Assembly: GCA_036384795.1 (NCBI GenBank)
Contig: DASVLP010000062.1
Span: 16,302-80,301, forward strand
From: Andeanibacterium sp036384795
Lineage (GTDB): Bacteria; Pseudomonadota; Alphaproteobacteria; Sphingomonadales; Sphingomonadaceae
Direction of reading: 5' to 3'
Length of the DNA stretch: 64,000 nucleotides
Positions within the stretch are counted from its first letter, which is position 1; the number at the start of each line of letters is the position of its first letter. The position numbers were made by a program, and so were the translations under genes. Below, piece by piece: positions 17,525 to 26,325 of the stretch. The notes below the pieces were generated by a model, which saw only the letters and a list, made by a program, of their open reading frames with translations, was not told the origin of the DNA and made no database searches.

Positions 17525-18401
17525 TTCTCCCGCCGACGCCGCGACGATCGAGCGGCAGAAGGTCGGAATGGTCCATGAGGACGAGCTGCCCGGCCACGAG
17601 AGCGAGCTGGAGCCCAAGCCGGAGTGGCAGCCGCGCTATCCGGGGTCGGGCCGCCTGAAAGGCAAGGTCGCGCTGGTGACCGGCGCCGACAGCGGCATCG
17701 GCCGCGCGGTCGCCGTGCTCTTCGCGCGAGAGGGTGCGGACGTCGCGATCGCCTACCTGTGCGAACACGACGACGCGAAGAAGACTGCGCAGATCGTCGA
17801 GAGCGAAGGCGGACGCGCGTTGACCATCGCGGGCGATCTCGGCGAGCCCGCGCATTGCCAGAAGGTGGTCGACAAAGTCGTCGCCGAGTTCGGGCGGATC
17901 GACGTGCTGGTGAACAACGCCGGCGAGCAGCATCCCGACGAGGACATCAAGGAAATCACCGACAAGCAGCTGCAGCGCACGTTCCAGACCAACATCTTCT
18001 CGATGTTCTACCTGACCCAGGCGGCGCTGCCGCACATGAAGAAGGGCTCGGCAATCATCAACACCACCTCGGTGACGATGTACCAGGGCTCCAAGGCGCT
18101 GCTGGACTATTCGAGCACCAAGGGCGCGATCACCGCATTCACCCGTTCGCTCAGCGAGAACCTGATCGAAAAGGGCATCCGCGTGAACGCGGTCGCGCCG
18201 GGCCCGATCTGGACCCCGCTCAACCCGATGGGCGGCGCGGACCCGGAAAAGGTCAAGCACTTCGGCGAAAGCACCCCGATGGGCCGCGCCGGTCAGCCGA
18301 ACGAAGTGGCGCCCAGCTTCCTGTTCCTCGCCTGCGAGGATGCCAGCTACATGAGCGGTCAGGTGCTGCATCCGAATGGTGGGACCATCGTCAACGGATA
18401 G
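17511..18401 (+). CDS. SDR family oxidoreductase (YghA-like)
   Basis: 296 residues. A 50-residue N-terminal extension (ELEPKPEWQPRYPGSGRLKG) is typical of the stress-related YghA/Gs39 SDR group. The Rossmann motif is VTGADSGIGRAVAVLFAREG, NNAG is present, and the catalytic set is Ser (TTSVTMYQG) with YSSTK. The C-terminal segment MSGQVLHPNGGTIVNG completes the fold. NAD(P)-dependent reductase; substrate unknown. It is translationally coupled to DUF3008 and probably under the same EcfG promoter. It converges on DUF3175, with a repeat between. Confidence 0.9.
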   Translation: MSTTDSPADAATIERQKVGMVHEDELPGHESELEPKPEWQPRYPGSGRLKGKVALVTGADSGIGRAVAVLFAREGADVAIAYLCEHDDAKKTAQIVESEGGRALTIAGDLGEPAHCQKVVDKVVAEFGRIDVLVNNAGEQHPDEDIKEITDKQLQRTFQTNIFSMFYLTQAALPHMKKGSAIINTTSVTMYQGSKALLDYSSTKGAITAFTRSLSENLIEKGIRVNAVAPGPIWTPLNPMGGADPEKVKHFGESTPMGRAGQPNEVAPSFLFLACEDASYMSGQVLHPNGGTIVNG

Positions 18402-18413
18402 TCGAAACAAAAT

Positions 18414-18507
18414 GTCGTCGCCCCTGCGCAGGCAGGGGCCCAGCTGACATTGAGCTTCTCGCAGACCGATAGGTTATCTGGATCCCCGCCTGCGCGGGGA
18501 TGACGGG
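18414..18507. repeat. Dispersed repeat made of two hairpins
   Basis: CCCCTGCGCAGGCAGGGG (18421-18438; 7-bp stem) and CCCCGCCTGCGCGGGG (18484-18499; 6-bp stem) lie as an inverted pair, flanked by GTCGTCG and GATGACGGG. This is the widespread bacterial element with GATCCCCGCCTGCGCGGGGATGAC-like ends. It lies between two convergent genes and may help end transcription. CGATAGGTTATCT at 18467-18479 recurs at 23520-23532. Confidence 0.7.
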
Positions 18508-18526
18508 ATATTGGCTTTTCTCTCGT

Positions 18527-18802
18527 TCAATCCTTCTCGAACAGCGCGTGCAGCTCGTCCTTCGCGCGCTCCAGCTTCTCCTTCTCGGCCTTGGACAGGT
18601 TCTTGCCCGCGCGGTTGATGTAGAAGTTGAGCATCGCCATCGACGATTGCGCCGGCGTGCCCTTGCGGCGCTTGCTGTGCTCGGCCGAGCGCTTGAGGGA
18701 CTTGGCGATCTCCTTGGGGTCGTCCTGCTTGAACAGCCCTTCCTTGAGGTCGAGCGCGTCCGAGTGCTCGGTGACTTCATGGGACCATTTTTTCTTCGTC
18801 AT
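18527..18802 (-). CDS. DUF3175 family protein
   Basis: 91 residues starting MTKKKWSHEVTEHSDALDLK and containing KSLKRSAEHSKRRKGTPAQS and MAMLNFYINRAGKNLS, the DUF3175 pattern. It is charged and soluble. ATG 18802 has AAGGAGG at ideal distance. It follows ligD by 28 nt on the same strand, so it is the last gene of a Ku-LigD-DUF3175 operon. Function is unknown. Its basic character and linkage would fit a nucleic-acid-associated stress protein, which is inference. Confidence 0.8.
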   Translation of the reverse strand: MTKKKWSHEVTEHSDALDLKEGLFKQDDPKEIAKSLKRSAEHSKRRKGTPAQSSMAMLNFYINRAGKNLSKAEKEKLERAKDELHALFEKD

Positions 18803-18830
18803 CGCCGGCCTCCTTTGCCGCCTCTGACGG

Positions 18831-21353
18831 TCAAACGTCTGGCAGTGCCTGATCGGCGAAGCCCCAACCGGCGAGCGCCTTGCTTTTGGCACGGGTGAGC
18901 AATTTTCCGGCATCGGCGATCGAGTAGGGGTGGGCGTTCTTCAATCCCTCCAGTTCGCCCCAAGCGATCGGCGCCGCGACCGGCGCGCCTTCGCGGGCGC
19001 GCGCCGAATAGGGCACCACCGCGGTCGCGCCGCGCTGGTTACGCAGCCAGTCGATGAAGATCTTGCCCTTGCGCTTGGCCTTGCTCATCGTCGCAACGAA
19101 ACGGTCGGGCTCGGCGGCGGCAAGCGCCTGGGCGAAGCGGCTGGCGAAATCGGTGTGCGCTTCCCACGAATGCCCGGGGGTCAGTGGCGCGATCACGTGG
19201 ATTCCCTTGCCGCCGGTGGTCATCGCGAAGGTGGTGAGGCCGAGGTCGGCCAGGCGATCGCGCACGTCGGTCGCCGCTTTCACCACGTCTTCGAAGCCTA
19301 GCCCTTCGTCGGGATCGAGATCGAAGATCATCCGTTCCGGGGCTTCGACGTCGCTCGCGCGGCAGGCCCAGCCGTGGAACTCGATCGTGCCCATCTGCAC
19401 GCAGGCGAGGATTCCGGCGACGTCCTCGACGTAGATGTAATCCTCGGTGCCGCCTTTCTTCTCGGCGATCGGCACGTGGTGGACGTAGGGCCCGAAGCTG
19501 CCGGTGTCGTGTTTCTGGAAGAAGCACTTCTTCGCTCGGCCTTGCGGGCAGCGGATCAGGCTTATCGGGCGATTGGCGCCGAACGGCAGCAATAACGGTG
19601 CGATTTCGGTGTAATAGTCCGCCAGCTGGCCTTTGGTTTGGCCGCTTTCGGGGAAGATCACCCGGTCGCGGTTGCTGATCTTGACCAAGGCTTCCTCCTC
19701 GGGTGCGTCCTCGGCCGTTTCGGGCTTCACTTCCTTGGCTGGCTTGTCGCTCCTGAGGCCGATGAAGCTGCCGTGGCGCACGTGTCCTTGCGCGGTGATC
19801 TCGCCGAACGCGATTTCGGCGACCAGCTTGGGCTCGAGCCAGGTCACGCCGCGCGCCTCGGGCCGCTCGACCTCGACCGGCGCGGTCTTGCGCTCGAGCG
19901 GCTTGAACTTGCGCGTCAGCTCGTCGAGCGTGTCGGCGTTGAAGCCGGTGCCTACCCGGCCCTTGTAGGTCAGCTTGCCGCCTTCGTTCTGCGCCAGCGC
20001 GAGCGAGGAGAACGGGCGGCCCTTGGCCGAGCTCTTCTTCCAGCCGACGATCACGAACTCCTGCCGATTGGTGCACTTGACCTTGACCCAGTTCTTGGTC
20101 CGCTCCGAACGATAAGGCGCATCGATCCGTTTCGAGATGATCCCTTCCTGCCCGGCGCCGCACATTTGATTGAACAGCTTCTCGCCCGCGCCGATCAGGT
20201 GGTCGGCGTAATGAATCGGCGATTTGGCATCGCGCAGCAGCGCCTCGAGCCGCTCCTTGCGCTCGATGTTGGGCAGGCGGGTCAAGTCCTCGCCGTCGAG
20301 TTCGAGCAGATCGAACGCATGATAGGCGAGGTTGTCCTTCTCGCCCTGCGAACCGTGGCCGCGCTTCAACACGTTCTGCAGCGAGGAGAAGTCGGGATTG
20401 CCCTCGCGATCGTAGGCGACGATCTCACCGTCGATCAGGCACGGCGGCAGGTCGAGCGCGGCGAAGTGGCGGATCAGCGGCGCGAACTTGTCGGACCAGT
20501 CCTTGCCGCTGCGGGTGTAGACAACCACTTTCTCGCCCGCCGCGGCGACCAGCGCGCGGTAACCGTCGAACTTGATCTCGTGCATCCAGCCGTTCCCCGC
20601 CGGCACCGCGTCGACCAATGTCGCGAGCTGCGGCGGGCGGAACTTGGGCGGCGCGGTGCCGCGCCTGGGCGCTTTGGCGCGACTCTTGGTGCGCTTCTGG
20701 TTGTGCTCGGCCGCCTTCTCCATCTCGGCGGCGAACGCTTTCCCACGCTTGCCTTTGAGCGAGTGCTCGCCTTTCTTGTCGGCTTCGATCTCAGCCATCG
20801 AGCGGCCGGTCAGCACGCTGGTCAGGCCATGCTCGACCAAAGTATCGCCAGGTTCGGCATATTCGTCGTCGAGCTTGCGCAAGAGCCAGTTCTCGCGCTT
20901 CTCGCCCGGCTTCTTGCGCAGCCGGATCAGCAGCCACTCGCCCTTCATCCGCTCGCCCTCGAGCGTGAAGTGGAGGTGACCTTTTTCGAGGTCTTTCGCG
21001 CTTTTGCCCTCGACCGGCGCCCAGGTGCCCTGGTCCCACAGCATCACCGATCCGCCGCCGTATTCGCCTTTCGGGATGTTGCCCTCGAAGTGGGCGTAGG
21101 ACATCGGGTGATCCTCGGTGCGGACCGCCAGCCGCTTGATGTCGGGATCGGGCGAGGGGCCCTTGGTCACTGCCCAGCTCTTCAGCACGCCGTCGACTTC
21201 GAGTCGGAAGTCCCAGTGCAACCGCGTCGCATCGTGCTTCTGGACGATGAACAAGTGCCCGCTTTCGCTGCGGCCCAGCTTGCCCGCCGGCTCGGCGGTC
21301 TTCTTGAAATCGCGCTTGCGATTGTATTCGGCGAGCAGGTTGGCGGCGGCCAT
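18831..21353 (-). CDS. ligD: DNA ligase D, multifunctional NHEJ ligase
   Basis: 840 residues in the order phosphoesterase, ligase, polymerase. The phosphoesterase domain (about 1-160) has FIVQKHDATRLHWDFRLEVD and YGGGSVMLWDQGTW. The ATP-dependent ligase (about 220-520) has the nucleotidyl Lys motif EIKFDGYRAL and DGEIVAYDREGNPDFSSLQ. The primase-type polymerase (about 550-840) has the metal motif FDLDPDEGLGFEDVV and MTTGGKGIHVIAPL. LigD with Ku repairs double-strand breaks without a template. It lies 9 nt after ku. Full length, with all three active sites apparently intact. Confidence 0.95.
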   Translation of the reverse strand: MAAANLLAEYNRKRDFKKTAEPAGKLGRSESGHLFIVQKHDATRLHWDFRLEVDGVLKSWAVTKGPSPDPDIKRLAVRTEDHPMSYAHFEGNIPKGEYGGGSVMLWDQGTWAPVEGKSAKDLEKGHLHFTLEGERMKGEWLLIRLRKKPGEKRENWLLRKLDDEYAEPGDTLVEHGLTSVLTGRSMAEIEADKKGEHSLKGKRGKAFAAEMEKAAEHNQKRTKSRAKAPRRGTAPPKFRPPQLATLVDAVPAGNGWMHEIKFDGYRALVAAAGEKVVVYTRSGKDWSDKFAPLIRHFAALDLPPCLIDGEIVAYDREGNPDFSSLQNVLKRGHGSQGEKDNLAYHAFDLLELDGEDLTRLPNIERKERLEALLRDAKSPIHYADHLIGAGEKLFNQMCGAGQEGIISKRIDAPYRSERTKNWVKVKCTNRQEFVIVGWKKSSAKGRPFSSLALAQNEGGKLTYKGRVGTGFNADTLDELTRKFKPLERKTAPVEVERPEARGVTWLEPKLVAEIAFGEITAQGHVRHGSFIGLRSDKPAKEVKPETAEDAPEEEALVKISNRDRVIFPESGQTKGQLADYYTEIAPLLLPFGANRPISLIRCPQGRAKKCFFQKHDTGSFGPYVHHVPIAEKKGGTEDYIYVEDVAGILACVQMGTIEFHGWACRASDVEAPERMIFDLDPDEGLGFEDVVKAATDVRDRLADLGLTTFAMTTGGKGIHVIAPLTPGHSWEAHTDFASRFAQALAAAEPDRFVATMSKAKRKGKIFIDWLRNQRGATAVVPYSARAREGAPVAAPIAWGELEGLKNAHPYSIADAGKLLTRAKSKALAGWGFADQALPDV

Positions 21354-21362
21354 CGTTGACGC

Positions 21363-22205
21363 CTATGCCCGCTTGCGCGCGCGCGACTTGGCCGGCGCGG
21401 CAGCTTTCTTCGCCGGCTTTTCCTCGCTTACCGACTTCTTCAGCGCCGCCATCAGGTCGATCACGTTGCTGCCGCGGCCGGCCGGTTCTTCGGCTTCCTC
21501 GATCACCTTCTTCCCCTTGGCCTTCGCTTTCTTCTCGATGATCCGCATCAGCGCGTCGGAATAGCGGTCGTGGAATTCGCCCGCCTCGAACGGCGCGGTC
21601 TTCTTGTCGATCAGCGCGGCGGCCAACTCGAGCATGTCCTTGTCGGGCTTTTCCGTGCCGATGCTTTTGAAAAAGCTTTGCCCCGCGCGCACTTCGTCGG
21701 CGTAGCGCAGGGTTTCGAGCAACATGCCCTTGCCGCACGGCTTGATCGACACGAGGTATTCGCGCCCCCGCACCGACAGCTGCCCGAGCGCGATCTTCTT
21801 CTCCGAGCGCAAGGCGTCGCGCAGCACGACGTAGGCTTCCTCGGCCAGATCGTCGGCCGGAACGACGTAATAGGGCTTGTCGAAATAGAGCGGGTCGATC
21901 TCGTCGTTATCGACGAATTGCACCAGTTCGAGCGTCTTCTTGCTCTCCACCTTGGCCGCCTCGATCTCGTCTTCGTCGAGCAGCACGTAGTGGCCTTTCG
22001 AGATTTCGAAGCCCTTGACGATCTCGTCCCGGTCGACCGGGCCAACGCCGGGCACCACTTTCTCGTACTGGATCCGCTTGCCGCTGGGTTCGTGGATCTG
22101 GTGGAAGGCGATCTTCGCGCCCGACTTGGTCGCGGCGTAAATCTCAACGGGAATCGAAACCAGCGCCAGCCTGATCTGGCCCTGCCAAAATGCGCGTGCC
22201 GCCAT
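21363..22205 (-). CDS. ku: Ku protein, DNA end-binding
   Basis: 280 residues: MAARAFWQGQIRLALVSIPV at the N terminus, then FHQIHEPSGKRIQYEKVVPG, YYVVPADDLAEEAYVVLRDA and a Lys/Ala-rich tail (SEEKPAKKAAAPAKSRARKRA-type) that in bacterial Ku aids DNA binding and LigD recruitment. The start ATG 22205 follows GGAGGTACG; a longer frame to 22319 lacks Ku-like sequence. It forms the NHEJ pair with the downstream ligD and is divergent from the EcfG-promoted FMN oxidase gene with an 88-nt spacer. No EcfG box was found in its own direction. Confidence 0.95.
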   Translation of the reverse strand: MAARAFWQGQIRLALVSIPVEIYAATKSGAKIAFHQIHEPSGKRIQYEKVVPGVGPVDRDEIVKGFEISKGHYVLLDEDEIEAAKVESKKTLELVQFVDNDEIDPLYFDKPYYVVPADDLAEEAYVVLRDALRSEKKIALGQLSVRGREYLVSIKPCGKGMLLETLRYADEVRAGQSFFKSIGTEKPDKDMLELAAALIDKKTAPFEAGEFHDRYSDALMRIIEKKAKAKGKKVIEEAEEPAGRGSNVIDLMAALKKSVSEEKPAKKAAAPAKSRARKRA

Positions 22206-22258
22206 AAGCGTACCTCCGGTGGGACAACTCCCGAGCGGGGGCGAAGTTTCTCGACGGT

Positions 22259-22284
22259 GGAACGCCTTAACCAGGATATCCGTT
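22259..22284 (+). promoter_or_regulatory. EcfG-type general stress promoter
   Basis: GGAAC at 22259-22263 and CGTT at 22281-22284, spacer 17 nt, match the EcfG consensus exactly. The expected transcript start is only a few bases from ATG 22294, so the first gene may be leaderless or begin at a later codon. It probably drives the metabolic operon from 22.3 kb onward. Confidence 0.65.
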
Positions 22285-22293
22285 TCGGTCTCG

Positions 22294-23517
22294 ATGAGCA
22301 CCGCCCAGTTCCGCGGCACCCCGCGCCGACGATATTACACCGGGGGCGATCTTTCGCGGATGCATTCGATCGCCGACTTGCGCGCGCGGGCGCACAAACG
22401 TCTGCCGCGGATCGCGCTCGAATACCTCGAAGGCGGGGCAGGCGAGGAGGCGACGCTCGACCGCGAACGGGAGGCATTCGCCGCCTGGCGCTTCGTGCCG
22501 CATACGCTGGTCGACGAATCCCACCGCAGCGGGCCGTATCCGATCCTCGGGCGCGACGCGCCGATGCCCATGATCATCGCCCCAACCGGGCTCAACGGCC
22601 TGTTCCAGCGCCATGCGGACACCGCGCTGGCGCAAGCGGCGGCGAAAGTCGGTGTGCCGTTCGTCCAGGGCACGATGTCGAACGATCCGATGGAAGATGT
22701 CGCCAAAGTGCCCGGCTTGCGCCACTGGTGGCAGCTCTACGTGTTCGGGCCGGACGAGATCTGGCAGTCGCTGGTCGACCGCGCAGCCGCCGCCGGCTGC
22801 GAGGCATTAGTGCTGACCACCAACGCGCAGATCTTCGGCCAGCGCGATTGGGATGCGCGGCTGCGGATCAACCAGACGATGCCTTCGCTGCCGACGATCG
22901 TCGATGCCGGGTTCCATCCCGGCTGGCTGATGCGCACGCTGTCGCACGGAATGCCCGAGTTTTCGAACGTCATCGACTTCATTCCCAAGGACCGGCGCGG
23001 GTTCTTCTCGAGCGCGTTCTGGATCAGGGAGCAGATGCCCAAGTCGTTGTCGTGGGACACGGTCGCGAAGATCCGTCAGCGCTGGAAGGGGGCGTTCTTC
23101 ATCAAGGGCATCCTGCACCCCGACGACGTGCGCCGCGCGTGCGACAGCGGCGCCGACGGGATCATGCTTGGCACCCACGGCGGGCGGCAGATCGATTGGG
23201 CGGTCTCGGCGCTCGATATTCTGCCGCAGGCGCGCGCGATCGTCGGCGATCGGGCGGCGCTCTACATGTCGGGCGGCATTCGCTGCGGCACCGATGTGCT
23301 CAAGGCGCTGGCGCTCGGCGCGGACGCGGTGCTTGCGGGACGCGCGGTGCTCTACGGTCTCGGCGCGGCGGGGAGTGCAGGCGCGGCCCGCGCGCTCGAA
23401 ATCCTCAAGGGCGAGATCGACAACGAGCTCGGCCAGCTCGGGGTGCCGTCGCTCGACAAGCTTTCGCCGGACATTCTCGTGCGGGCCGATGCGCTGCCCG
23501 GCCGGAACGCATCGTAG
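22294..23517 (+). CDS. FMN-dependent alpha-hydroxy acid oxidase/dehydrogenase
   Basis: 407 residues of the glycolate oxidase/lactate dehydrogenase TIM-barrel family. Motifs: MHSIADLRARAHKRLPRIAL, APTGLNGLFQ (FMN region), the active-site segment GIMLGTHGGRQIDWA (His base followed by the substrate-binding Arg), and MSGGIRCGTDVLKALALGAD for FMN phosphate binding. The family normally has NHGGRQ; here it is THGGRQ. No membrane anchor was seen. It oxidises a 2-hydroxy acid to the 2-oxo acid, perhaps feeding the next gene's TPP enzyme. An EcfG promoter lies directly upstream. A longer GTG start at 22219 would overlap that promoter. Confidence 0.85.
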   Translation: MSTAQFRGTPRRRYYTGGDLSRMHSIADLRARAHKRLPRIALEYLEGGAGEEATLDREREAFAAWRFVPHTLVDESHRSGPYPILGRDAPMPMIIAPTGLNGLFQRHADTALAQAAAKVGVPFVQGTMSNDPMEDVAKVPGLRHWWQLYVFGPDEIWQSLVDRAAAAGCEALVLTTNAQIFGQRDWDARLRINQTMPSLPTIVDAGFHPGWLMRTLSHGMPEFSNVIDFIPKDRRGFFSSAFWIREQMPKSLSWDTVAKIRQRWKGAFFIKGILHPDDVRRACDSGADGIMLGTHGGRQIDWAVSALDILPQARAIVGDRAALYMSGGIRCGTDVLKALALGADAVLAGRAVLYGLGAAGSAGAARALEILKGEIDNELGQLGVPSLDKLSPDILVRADALPGRNAS

Positions 23518-23580
23518 TGCGATAGGTTATCTCATCAAGGGCGAACCGGCGGAATAACGGGCAATTCGAGGAGACGCAGC

Positions 23581-25365
23581 GTGGCGCAATCGGTCAGCGA
23601 GTTTTTCTGGGAGCGGCTCCATGAATGGGGCGTGCGCCGCGTGTTCGGCTATCCCGGAGACGGCATCAACGGCCTGATCGGCGCGCTCGACAAGATGCGC
23701 GACAAGTTCGACTTCGTGCAGGTGCGGCACGAAGAGATGGCCGCCTTCATGGCGTCGGCCCATGCGAAATTCACCGGCGAGCTGGGCGTTTGCATGGCAA
23801 CGTCCGGGCCGGGCGCGGTGCACTTGCTCAACGGGCTTTACGACGCGCGGCTCGACCACATGCCGGTGCTGGCGATCGTGGGCCAGCAGGCACGCACCGC
23901 GGTGGGCGCACATTACCAGCAGGAAGTCGACATGACCTCGCTGTTCAAGGACGTCGCCGGCGCGTTCACCGGCTACGCGATGGTCCAGGCGCAAGTCCGC
24001 CATCTGATCGACCGCGCGGTGCGCATCGCCAAAGCGCGCAACCGGGTAACCGCGCTGGTGTTCCCCAACGACCTGCAAGAGCTGCCCTACGAAGATCCGC
24101 CGAGGAAGCACGGTGCGGTGATGTCCGGCATCGGCTGGACGCGTCCGAAGACGGTGCCGCACCGGGCCGACCTGATCCGCGCGGCGGAGGTGCTCAACGC
24201 CGGCAAGAAAGTCGCGCTGCTTGTCGGCGCAGGCGCGGGCGGCGCGACCGACGAAGTGATCGCGATCGCCGATGCACTCGGCGCGGGCGCGGCCAAAGCG
24301 CTGCTCGGCAAGGATGTACTGCCCGACGACCTGCCGTGGGTCACCGGCTCGATCGGCATGCTCGGCACCAAGCCGAGCTACGACCTGATGATGGAGTGCG
24401 ACACGCTGCTGACGCTCGGCTCGGGCTTCCCCTATTCGGAGTTCCTGCCCAAGGAAGGCCAGGCGCGCGGGGTGCAGGTCGACATCGACCCCGCGATGCT
24501 GTCTATCCGCTTTCCGCACGAGGTGAACCTCGAGGGCGATGTCGCCGCGACGGTCGAGGCGCTGCTGCCGCTGCTCCAGCACAAGACCGATACCAGCTGG
24601 CGCGAGAAGATCGCCGGGTGGAAGCAGGATTGGGAACAGACCCTGCACGACCGGGCGATGGTCGCCGCCACTCCGGTCAACCCGCAGCGCGTGTTCACCG
24701 AATTCAGCCCGCGCGTGCCGGACCATGCGATCCTCACCAGCGACAGCGGCAGTTGCGCCAACTGGTATGCGCGCGACGTGAAGATCCGCCGCGGCATGCG
24801 CGCGTCGCTGTCGGGCGGGCTCGCGTCGATGGGCGCCGGCGTGCCGTACGCGATCGCCGCCAAGTTCGCCTATCCTGACCGCCCCGTGATCGCGATGGTC
24901 GGCGACGGGGCAATGCAGATGAACAACATGGCCGAGCTGATCACGGTCAAGAAATACCACGAGAAGTGGCCGAACCAGTGCTTCGTGGTGCTGGTGCTCA
25001 ACAACCAGGACCTGAACCAGGTGACCTGGGAGCAGCGGGTGATGGAAGGCAATCCCAAGGCCGAGATCACCCAGACGCTGCCCGACGTTCCGTATCACAA
25101 GTTCGCCGAGCTGATCGGCTTCGAAGGCATCCTGGTCGAAGACCCCGAGATGCTGGGCGAGGCGTGGGAGCGTGCGCTCAATTGCGGCAAGCCGTGCGTG
25201 CTCGAAGTGAAGACCGACCCCGAGGTGCCGCCGCTGCCGCCGCACATCACCTTCAAGCAGGCGCGCGCCTTCACCAGCACTGCCGTGAAAGGCGACCCCG
25301 ACGAAGGCTCGATGCTGAAAGGCAGCATCAAGCAAGTGCTGAGCTCGGTGTTCGCCGAAGATTGA
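23581..25365 (+). CDS. TPP-dependent enzyme, pyruvate oxidase/PoxB-like
   Basis: 594 residues with the three domains of the pyruvate oxidase/acetolactate synthase family. The PYR domain has the catalytic Glu in VRHEEMAAFMASAHAK. The central domain follows, and the PP domain carries the TPP-Mg motif GDGAMQMNNMAELI through LNNQDLN. The FAD-type central region and lack of a regulatory subunit gene favour a pyruvate oxidase or quinone-dependent dehydrogenase over acetolactate synthase. GTG 23581 follows GAGGAGACG. The preceding 2-hydroxy acid oxidase could supply its 2-oxo acid substrate (inference). A repeat lies just after its stop. Confidence 0.85.
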   Translation: MAQSVSEFFWERLHEWGVRRVFGYPGDGINGLIGALDKMRDKFDFVQVRHEEMAAFMASAHAKFTGELGVCMATSGPGAVHLLNGLYDARLDHMPVLAIVGQQARTAVGAHYQQEVDMTSLFKDVAGAFTGYAMVQAQVRHLIDRAVRIAKARNRVTALVFPNDLQELPYEDPPRKHGAVMSGIGWTRPKTVPHRADLIRAAEVLNAGKKVALLVGAGAGGATDEVIAIADALGAGAAKALLGKDVLPDDLPWVTGSIGMLGTKPSYDLMMECDTLLTLGSGFPYSEFLPKEGQARGVQVDIDPAMLSIRFPHEVNLEGDVAATVEALLPLLQHKTDTSWREKIAGWKQDWEQTLHDRAMVAATPVNPQRVFTEFSPRVPDHAILTSDSGSCANWYARDVKIRRGMRASLSGGLASMGAGVPYAIAAKFAYPDRPVIAMVGDGAMQMNNMAELITVKKYHEKWPNQCFVVLVLNNQDLNQVTWEQRVMEGNPKAEITQTLPDVPYHKFAELIGFEGILVEDPEMLGEAWERALNCGKPCVLEVKTDPEVPPLPPHITFKQARAFTSTAVKGDPDEGSMLKGSIKQVLSSVFAED

Positions 25366-25388
25366 CGCGGGCATGAGCAAAGGTCGAC

Positions 25389-25520
25389 AAAAAGCCCTCT
25401 CCCCTTGCGGGAGAGGGAGGAGCCCCGGCAGGGGCGGGGGAAGAGGGGGCCGCCGCGCGAGCGGCGGCGCGCGCCGCCGACCCCTCTCCCAACCCTCTCC
25501 CGCAAGGGGAGAGGGCTTTT
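25389..25520. repeat. Inverted-repeat element supplying the next gene's ribosome binding site
   Basis: A 132-bp element whose outer arms AAAAAGCCCTCTCCCCTTGC (25389-) and GCAAGGGGAGAGGGCTTTT (to 25520) are near-perfect reverse complements, with GC-rich inner hairpins (CGCCGCGCGAGCGGCG). The right arm contains GGGGAGAGG, the Shine-Dalgarno of the TTG start at 25519. It resembles small non-autonomous repeats common in sphingomonads. Confidence 0.75.
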
Positions 25521-26325
25521 GAGTTCCCCGACTCAGCGCAAGGCCTCCCGGTTGATCGCCGGGGGAGCGGCACTGCTCGCGGGCGCGGTGTTCGCCGATT
25601 CCGCGGTCGAGCATTACCGCGGCTCGTTCGACAACCGTGCGATGCCCGCGCCACTGGCCGGCTCGGCGCTCGCCTTGATGGCGGACGGCGCGATCATCGC
25701 TGGCGGTCTCGGCGCACGGGCGGGTGTTTACACGATGGGCGCGCATGCCGCGAGCGCGGCGATCGGCGCGGCAGGGCTGGGGTTCCATACCTACAACATC
25801 GCCAAGCAGGTCGGCGGCATCCGGTGGGGCACCTTGTTCTACCAGGCGCCGATCGGTGCGCCCGCGGCGCTGGTGCTGTCGGGCGTTCTCGGCGCGGCGG
25901 CGCAGGCGCTGGCGAGCGGCAATCCGTGGCTGGTTTCGGGACGCGCGATCGCCGGACTGTGCGCGGTTGGTATCGCCGGCAACGCCGCCGAAGTCGCCCT
26001 GCTGCACTTCCGCGGCGCGTACCACAACAAGGCGATGTATTTGCCGGTCACGATCACCCCGCTCGCGGCGCTGGCCTTGGCGGGGGCGGCCTTGACCGGA
26101 CGGACGAGCTGGATCGTCACCGCGACGCTGGCGGTCACCGCGGCGCTCGGGCTCGCCGGGTCGGGCTTCCACGCCTACGGCATCTCGCGCGAGATGGGCG
26201 GGTGGCGCAACTGGCGCCAGAACCTGCTTTCGGGCCCGCCGCTGCCTGCGCCGCCGAGCTTCACCGGGCTCGCGATCGCGGGACTGGGCGCGCTGCTGCT
26301 GATGCGCAAGGTGCGCCGTGGCTGA
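25519..26325 (+). CDS. Multi-pass membrane protein, cofactor subunit candidate
   Basis: 268 residues with about six to seven hydrophobic segments. Two related halves each contain a pattern of H-Y/F-R-G-x-F/Y (VEHYRGSFDNRAM and LLHFRGAYHNKAMYLP), suggesting an internal duplication. FHTYNIAKQVGG and FHAYGISREMGGWRNW also pair. No known family was recognised. TTG 25519 was chosen because GGGGAGAGG precedes it; upstream frame translation is repeat DNA. It overlaps the gluconate-dehydrogenase-like subunit by 8 nt and is probably its membrane partner, in place of the cytochrome c usually found. Conserved His residues could bind heme, but this is unproven. Confidence 0.7.
   Translation: MSSPTQRKASRLIAGGAALLAGAVFADSAVEHYRGSFDNRAMPAPLAGSALALMADGAIIAGGLGARAGVYTMGAHAASAAIGAAGLGFHTYNIAKQVGGIRWGTLFYQAPIGAPAALVLSGVLGAAAQALASGNPWLVSGRAIAGLCAVGIAGNAAEVALLHFRGAYHNKAMYLPVTITPLAALALAGAALTGRTSWIVTATLAVTAALGLAGSGFHAYGISREMGGWRNWRQNLLSGPPLPAPPSFTGLAIAGLGALLLMRKVRRG

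Noticed and set aside
18414..18507. Insertion-sequence end or attachment site
   Set aside because: No transposase or integrase and no target duplication visible; fits a known type of small dispersed repeat.
25389..25520. CRISPR array or rho-independent terminator
   Set aside because: Only one inverted pair with no repeated spacers; the T-run follows only the right arm, and the structure continues into a ribosome binding site.
23527..26172. An 881-codon minus-strand frame
   Set aside because: Crosses the TPP enzyme, a repeat and a membrane gene; no domain content.
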